Below are positions 58,491-64,000 of a stretch of 64,000 nt of DNA, in pieces. This stretch comes from Pleurotus djamor. Its lineage: Eukaryota; Basidiomycota; Agaricomycetes; Agaricales; Pleurotaceae. Where the stretch lies: positions 98,322 through 162,321 of the forward strand of contig JAPEVF010000028.1 of assembly GCA_029747585.1 (NCBI GenBank). The letters run 5' to 3'. A program made the translations under genes and the position numbers. Under the pieces are notes generated by a model. That model saw only the letters and a list, made by a program, of their open reading frames with translations, searched no databases and had not been told where the DNA came from. Within the stretch, counting starts at the first letter, position 1. The number at the start of each line of letters is the position of its first letter.

Positions 58491-59639
58491 GTGTCGCAAG
58501 CACAAATCCCAGCTGAAGTCATTGGACTTATAATTGAGTCGCTGGGACACCCAGATCGCAATTGCCTCTTGCCGCTCCTCGTCGTTTGCAGGAAATTCTC
58601 TGCAATCACTTACCCCCTCCTCTATGAATCGATATCTGCCGTATTTTCGACGAATTCCTTGCTTAGCAAACACACGCTCCCCCCTTTAACCACCGTAGCT
58701 CGGGGTGGCTCTATCCATCTTCATCGAACTCTTATGCGTAAGCCGTCCCTCGGCGCGTATATCAAAACATTTATTTGCCTTGGGAGAAGAGGTGGTAGCA
58801 ACTCGGATTGGGATACGATCCAGTCCGTTATACCCTTCTTGACTCGCCTCCGACGTTTCGCAAATCTCGCCATACTTAGACCATCCGCTCAGCTCCTTCC
58901 TCCGGCAACCGTACGGTTGACTCATCTCTCTCTTCCTCTCGCTTGGGATGAGACAACATTCCATTTCGTTGAGACGCAACCTTTTCTCGAGTCCCTCAGG
59001 CTGGGACACATGTTCTACGGTGACACACAGCTATTGGCCACGCTCCCTACTATCACATTTCCCAACTTGAAAATCCTCGAATGCGACGTTAGTTTCTTCA
59101 ATAAAATTAACGGTCCTTCCTTGCTCGAACATCTTTGTTTGTCAACTAGCAGCGAAACGGCACAGACCTCAAACCCTACACTACTTCGTGGCATTCGGTC
59201 TTTCAAGGGCGATAGTAGTTCGTGGCGTCAGCTCGGTCGTTTCTGCGACGTCGCCGAGTACGTTTGGATTTCGACCTTCGTGTGTTCATCTTCACTTTAT
59301 TTGGCTTCTTTCGAACTGAAAAGTCTTATTGTGCAGCGCCAAACGTACATGGAGGATACCCTCTCGGCCAGTTCTCACCAAATCAAATATCTACGCTACG
59401 TCGCGATGGACCTTTACCCAACCGAATGTTCTCTACTCTTCGAAAAGTTCCCTAGCCTCGCTATCATCGACATCGACTGCGACGAGTTTCAGGGCAACTT
59501 CCGGTACACGCGCGATTCGCCCGAGGCAGGGGAGATCCATATCCACAACTTCGACAGGGATCTCAGGAATTGGCATGTCCTAGTGGTGGATGCAGTGGAA
59601 GAAGTGGGTCGGAAGAATAAAGTTAATGGATTGTTCTAG
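58491..59639 (+). CDS. F-box/LRR-like protein, start exon unresolved
   Basis: An uninterrupted frame of 382 codons ends at the TAG 59637-59639. The N-terminal F-box-like motif reads QIPAEVIGLIIESLGHPDRN and LLPLLVVCRKFSAITYPLLY. After it come irregular Leu-rich segments (LTRLRRFANLAIL, VRLTHLSLPLAWDE, PFLESLRLGHMFYG, FPNLKILECDVSF, LLEHLCLST) as in basidiomycete F-box/LRR proteins that recruit substrates to SCF ubiquitin ligases. The frame lacks an ATG before the F-box, so a short upstream exon is needed. The gene sits exactly between the two paralogous membrane-protein genes. Confidence 0.75.
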   Translation: MSQAQIPAEVIGLIIESLGHPDRNCLLPLLVVCRKFSAITYPLLYESISAVFSTNSLLSKHTLPPLTTVARGGSIHLHRTLMRKPSLGAYIKTFICLGRRGGSNSDWDTIQSVIPFLTRLRRFANLAILRPSAQLLPPATVRLTHLSLPLAWDETTFHFVETQPFLESLRLGHMFYGDTQLLATLPTITFPNLKILECDVSFFNKINGPSLLEHLCLSTSSETAQTSNPTLLRGIRSFKGDSSSWRQLGRFCDVAEYVWISTFVCSSSLYLASFELKSLIVQRQTYMEDTLSASSHQIKYLRYVAMDLYPTECSLLFEKFPSLAIIDIDCDEFQGNFRYTRDSPEAGEIHIHNFDRDLRNWHVLVVDAVEEVGRKNKVNGLF

Positions 59640-60265
59640 ACGATGAAGCCTGAGGATCTAGACGCAATGTAAGCTCAAGAGCTTGGTGCCATTCATACCA
59701 TACTCTAGAGAGTTACAGTTACATTGGAAGGCTGAGTGTGATGATGGGAATACAACGGCTTCACACAGCGATGCACGGTTCAGCGAACACAAGGTTTGTT
59801 CAATGAAATCAATGAGCTAGACCAAGGAGCACAAAATTGCAGGAGAGTAGTGTCAACTGAGTGTATACCTCGAGGAATCTTCCGAGTATCAGGTCTAGCA
59901 ATCCTGTACAACGGAGCGCCTCAGGCTGAGTCAAAATGCTCTTTCTGTATATGTGTGCGACCTCTTATTCGCGCTGCGAGGATCAATATGCGCTAGCAGT
60001 ATAAGTAGTACGAGAGGCACATTCCCAGTGAACAGTGTCCTCCAAAGACCTTGGGCTAACGAACTCAAAGGGGGTGAGTTGGTCTTGCATCGTTGTCCAA
60101 GTCATTTCCATAGGAGACGCCCCTGTTGAAGTTGGTGTTCGATCAACCCATCTCACCCCCTTGTTACAGGCTTTGATTCCACTCGTCTTCATCACTTCAT
60201 CACCACTTCTCTAATAAAGCTCTGTGCGACGGCGATGGCATCATCTCCACCTCCCACCTCATCGG
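59640..60265. other. Intergenic region, no gene seen
   Basis: It separates the F-box gene from glycoprotein copy B. Its last 30 nt (CATCTCCACCTCCCACCTC) resemble the sequence just before copy A, so the duplication included leader sequence. Confidence 0.5.
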
Positions 60266-61620
60266 ATGCTCTTCCTCTCCCCGATGTCCCCATGGCGTGC
60301 TGTGCAAACGTTCATCTTATTTTCCGCTTTCCTAACGGTTGTACATTCACGGATTGTCACAATCGACGACTCGGGGACGGATGATGAGACCACTCACACT
60401 GCTCCTGTCTTCTTGCCATCGGATGGCTGGAGCACTGGGCCCTCAGCGCATGTAGTACTCGATACAAGCAAAGTCTTTCAGGGTACTTGGCATGATGGTA
60501 CAAGACATCCAGGCGACCCTCCGAAGAACATCTCTTTCTCGTTTACAGGTAGGCTTTAGCTGCTTGTCTACTTTCACAACGAGTTTACAGGTCATAGGAA
60601 CCACGCTGGACGTATTTTGTATCATCACAAACACCCCCGATGACCCCAGCGGTCGTCCTTTCGATCGCTTTGCCAAATATCAGTTCATCTTAGACGGTCA
60701 AGTTGATGGACCAGGATTTGAGCATGAGCCCGAGAACATCAAGGACTATGCGTACAACACGACCGTGTACTCAAACCACCAGCTTGACAACAGGAAGCAT
60801 GACTTCACAATCGCTCTCGATGCTGATCCAGCGAATAAAACGGTCCTTATGCTATTTGACTCGGCTTCCTATACAGTTCCGTANGTACTCNTCTACTCTG
60901 GCGCATCAGCCCGNNACGCGCTATCGCTGACGTTCTACNATTGTTGTCAGCGAAGACATCGTTCTCCCATCATCGGGAACAACCTCGCCTTCGGCATCAA
61001 TCACGTCGTCGGATACACCGGAGNGNNCNAGTGGTACGACTTNCTCCAAAGGCTCTTCCAGNNCTACCGTAACGNCTGCATCGTCCGCTTCTTCAGGTTC
61101 GGCTGGCTCGCTTTCCAAGTCTCCTTCGTCACCCACTCCAAGTTCTGTTACGCAAGGCGACCCTCAGTCCACGACGGNCGCCAGTAGTCCATCCCAGAAT
61201 ACAAATGATAACGANATACCAGCTATAATCGGTGGAACACTAGGCGGCNTTGCTCTCGTCATCCTGGCAATCATCTTCTTCCTATTTTGGCGGAGACAAC
61301 GANCACNATCNTNCATATTCCGNTCCNGAAAGTTGAAATCNGAGCAAGACCCAGAATTATCAGANACCGACCCACACCCATTCGTCAAGCTCACTCCTCA
61401 GCCAATGTCAGACCGATACTCTCGAAGTTATCGCGANTCTACGTTCTCGACGCANTACCCTTCCTCGATTGTTGCGTCTACCGATGTGTTTCNCAGTACG
61501 ACAACAGACACGGAGGCATTGGTCAGTGAGATCAGTGAGTTGAGGGGGGCGTTNTCGCAGATGGCTCGAGAACAACGTCAATTGAGGGAATATCTCCAGC
61601 CCCCCAGGTACCAAGATTAA
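60266..61620 (+). CDS. Single-pass type I membrane glycoprotein, copy B (paralogue of copy A)
   Basis: Same layout as the gene at 56616. Starts at the ATG 60266 (MLFLSPMSPW) or 60284; signal peptide AVQTFILFSAFLTVVHSR; IVTIDDSG. Shared ectodomain motifs: F-GTWHD, PKNISFSFTG, PFDRF-K--F-LDG, Y-YN-TV, KHDFTI-LD and SFDSASYT/LFDSASYT. The TM segment is PAIIGGTLGG-ALVILAIIF, then FLFWRRQR, and the tail ends EISELRGA-SQMAREQRQLREYL. Intron positions after SFSFTG and after SASYTVP match copy A. Many N bases fall in the stalk and TM exons (60890-61500), so the exact protein cannot be read there. TAA at 61618-61620. Confidence 0.75.
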
Positions 61621-61827
61621 TCGCTCGGCAGAGGGAAGNNGNTAGTGCACCGATTAGATGACTTTCAGTCGTAGGGTNTATGTTTTNCCAACGTAAATTA
61701 TGCGTCNTNTCCGCTGGTCGTCGATCGGACTACGTACCTCTCGNACACANANGNNGNCAGTGTTTTNNTATCCAGTAAAGCAAGCATAAAATAAGTTAGC
61801 AATATCTAAAACTTATTATAGATGTGA

Positions 61828-63613
61828 TCATCTCAGAAGTCCTAACCATCGTAGTATTTCACAACTCTCCACAATCTCCCCCTCGATACCGCGAACTTTC
61901 TCCCAGTCCGTGCCTATCCCAAAGATGCCAACCTCGGCATCCTTCCTCCGCTCTCGACGTTCAACTCCTCGCCGACATTGTGAGTACAAGTCTTCGGTGA
62001 ATATACGTTCCACACTGGATTCGAATCGTGATAGTGAAGGTGTAGGTGACGTCCGTTGCTTGGCGAGAATGCGAGCACGATTTTGGCGGCGAGAAGCAGC
62101 CTTCGCTGCTCTTTTGATCACCCTGTTCTCTGGCGTATCTCNAGGATCCTTCGTGGGTGATTTGTTTCCATCTTNCCCAGTAGGCTTNCTCTCCGCCTCC
62201 TGGTCGGCCTTCAAATCAGCNGCATCCTCTTTCGCTTCCCATTCNTTCCACTGNTTCAANTCATCCAACCACTTCGTCAANGTCTCTCCNTTCCGCGCAA
62301 GTTCAGGGCCAATCGTAGGATGGGTAACGAAGTCTTTTGGATCGACGAAATAAGGAACGCCAAGGTTTGATGAATGTCTGGCGACGGTATACCGTTGTGT
62401 GGGCATGAATGAAAACTTCGGGTCGGGNGTATGTGAAGTCGTAGAAGAGAAGAAGGATGGCAGTGAGGTAACGAAGGAGATGAAGAAGAGGAGGAGTAAG
62501 GGGGCGAGTTGAAGAAATATTGANCGTGGTTCGGCCGCTTGACCGTTTTGGTTTTGTCGAGCGTTTCCACGAAAGTTTCCACCAGTGGTGCGGAATCCAC
62601 CAGGTCCAAACGAAGCCGAAAAGACTGGGTGGTTAAATATGAATATTTGNCGAATACACCNNTGAGACGCAAGAGCTTACCACCTGGACCGCCAAATTGG
62701 AATCCTCGCACGTTACCACCCGGTCCACCCATGCCACCACCAAAGAACATATTGAANAGATCNTCTGGGCTAATNTCACTCTCNAANGCAGCGCCATTGC
62801 CGAACGGACCNGCTGCGAATCCAGAAGAACGAGAAGGCATGCCCCCGAAACGAGCTTCNGGATCGCCACCACTTTGATCGTATATTGTGCGTTTCTGTGG
62901 ATCTGCGCGGACATTTAGTCGTGTTTAAGGNANTCATGANTNATCNGAGTCGCACCTGATAGCACNTGGAAAGCTTTTGANACCACTACATTTGACGAAA
63001 GTTAGTGCATGCGACAACGTGTACTCGGGCCCACTGACGTTTGAAGGCTTCNTCCGCTCCAGGCGCACCATTTTTATCTGGGTGCAAGGANAGGGCAAGC
63101 TTGCGCTCGGTCAGCTACTAGACTGGTGGTANGAGAANGAACTCCACTCACTTTACGGTAGGCNTTCTTGATTTCAGCCTCCTCACAGTCCTTCTTGATA
63201 CCCAGTATCTCATAGTACTCCGTGACCTTGCAAGAGATGACCCGCTTGACGACCGCATGTTGTTCTGGTGTGTAGTCCCTCTTCTCCCCATTCATCCCGC
63301 CCGCGGTACCGTTAGACTTGCTCGAACCCGCACCTGAACTACTTGAAGCCGCCGACGTGTGTCGGTGCTTAGCGCCAGAGGCCGATGGATGTGCTTCCGC
63401 CGACGAGCTCGCAGCCGTTGTAGATGACGATTTCTCCGACGAGGAGCTGGCCATCATTGCCTCGATTTCTTTGACGAGACTGAGAGCAGCATCCGTGGAG
63501 AAGAGAGCAATGGACTTTTGGCAGAATTTGAGTGCGGATGGGAGATTATTCGCGTCTTTGTGTTTACGCGCAATTGCCAAGCAGCGCAGNGCCTCNTCCT
63601 TGTTGCTCTCCAT
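61828..63613 (-). CDS. ER membrane J-domain protein (DNAJB12/Hlj1-like)
   Basis: Hsp40 cochaperone expected to recruit Hsp70 to the ER membrane for ERAD. The ATG at 63613 begins MESNK-E-LRCLAIARKHKD, the TPR-like N-terminal helices of the DNAJB12 group (ALKFCQKSIALFSTDAA). A Ser/Ala linker follows. The J domain shows YTPEQHAVVKRVISCKVTEY, YEILGIKKDCEEAEIK-AYRK and the loop LALSLHPDK, read from the minus strand at 63120-63073. Then come GG/FGG-rich sequence (GMPSRSSGFA, MFFGGGMGGPGGNVRGFQFG), a TM segment (FLQLAPLLLLFFISFVTSLP), and the C-terminal domain (FMPTQRYTVARHSSNLGVPY, FVDPKDF). TAG at 61830-61828. N bases fall in the middle exons. Confidence 0.85.
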
Positions 63614-63797
63614 TTGATGGACGGTGGACCGAGATGAAAAGAATGACGAGGGAAAGGGAAAGCTGAGTGAGGACGCAGTGGGACGTGGAAATGGGACTTA
63701 GCAGATTGATCAACACTTCTCACGCTGATAAGATGGACTTAGCAGATAATCTCCACTCGTTTCCGACGCCGACTTATGACTAATCTCTCATTCATTT
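63614..63797. promoter_or_regulatory. Bidirectional promoter region between J protein and last gene
   Basis: 184 nt separate the divergent ATGs at 63613 (-) and 63798 (+). Confidence 0.5.
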
Positions 63798-64000
63798 ATG
63801 CAAGCACCGTCACTGGACGGCGAGTCCGCTGAGCTCGCCAGGTTCAGAGAGGAATGGAAGGCAGAAGTTCGACGAAACAAGAAGACCTCGGTGTCGACGG
63901 CGGCGACGACGTCCACCAGTAAAGTCGAACTCCCCGTCCCTTCTAGTCACCAATGGTCAAATGTTCGGGTCGCGAGCTCGAGTTCTGCTCCGTTNCATAT
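63798..64000 (+). CDS. N-terminal part of an unidentified protein (possibly FBXO9/Hrt3-like), cut by window end
   Basis: The ATG at 63798 opens a frame that runs off the window: MQAPSLDGESAELARFREEW, KAEVRRNKK, then a Ser/Thr-rich linker and LPVPSSHQWSNV. The ELARFREEWKAEV helix is similar to the start of fungal FBXO9/Hrt3-type F-box proteins, but the F-box itself is outside. The name is tentative. Confidence 0.5.
   Translation, partial: MQAPSLDGESAELARFREEWKAEVRRNKKTSVSTAATTSTSKVELPVPSSHQWSNVRVASSSSAPXH

Overview
The window is nuclear DNA of a filamentous basidiomycete, most likely an agaricomycete. Genes lie on both strands and are cut by many short introns (about 47-70 nt, mostly GTRNGT...YAG). 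The protein set fits that group: a TKL kinase with a PH domain, a Cdc15-type kinase, a hybrid histidine kinase, Clr2, F-box proteins and a Kar9/GAR-type cytoskeletal protein. Scattered N bases interrupt the sequence and are denser after about 45 kb. No rRNA, tRNA, CRISPR or intact transposon was recognised.

Layout. 0-5.5 kb: 3' end of cystathionine beta-synthase; an RBR ubiquitin ligase (-); a coiled-coil protein (+). 6.4-10.6 kb: an FMN-dependent alpha-hydroxy-acid oxidase (-) and cytosolic arginyl-tRNA synthetase (+). 11-20.7 kb: four plus-strand genes in a row, namely the PH-TKL kinase, a PIF1-like helicase, xylulokinase and PUS1. 20.8-24 kb: RPB4 (-), which is easy to miss because it has five small exons; a vacuolar-type amino acid transporter (+); and a decayed copy of the transporter's last exon. 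24-31.5 kb: an R3H-SUZ RNA-binding protein (+) and a Bye1-type PHD-TFIIS-SPOC protein (-). 31.5-34.6 kb holds broken coding-like frames and no intact gene. 34.6-45.7 kb: a large CH-domain/Cdc15-like kinase and a multipass hybrid histidine kinase. 46.5-53 kb: a Kar9/GAR-domain protein, Clr2 and the 60-residue COX9, all minus. 53.3-55.3 kb: the PP2A B subunit CDC55. 56.6-61.6 kb: two paralogous single-pass glycoproteins flanking an F-box/LRR gene. 61.8-64 kb: an ER-type J protein (-) and the start of another gene (+).

The genes do not form one pathway. Most are housekeeping: transcription (RPB4, BYE1), translation and RNA modification (ArgRS, PUS1), chromatin (Clr2), respiration (COX9) and metabolism (CBS, xylulokinase). 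A signalling and cytokinesis group (Cdc15-like kinase, histidine kinase, Kar9/GAR protein, CDC55) lies within 34-55 kb; I infer no operon-like link.

The observations most worth a second look are a probable AT-AC intron splitting the H-box codons of the histidine kinase, a UIM-like motif plus an acidic repeat in the RBR ligase, the duplicated glycoprotein pair, the CH-kinase-zinc-finger architecture, the 21/14-residue heptad array at 4.6-5.3 kb, and two kinds of gene relic.
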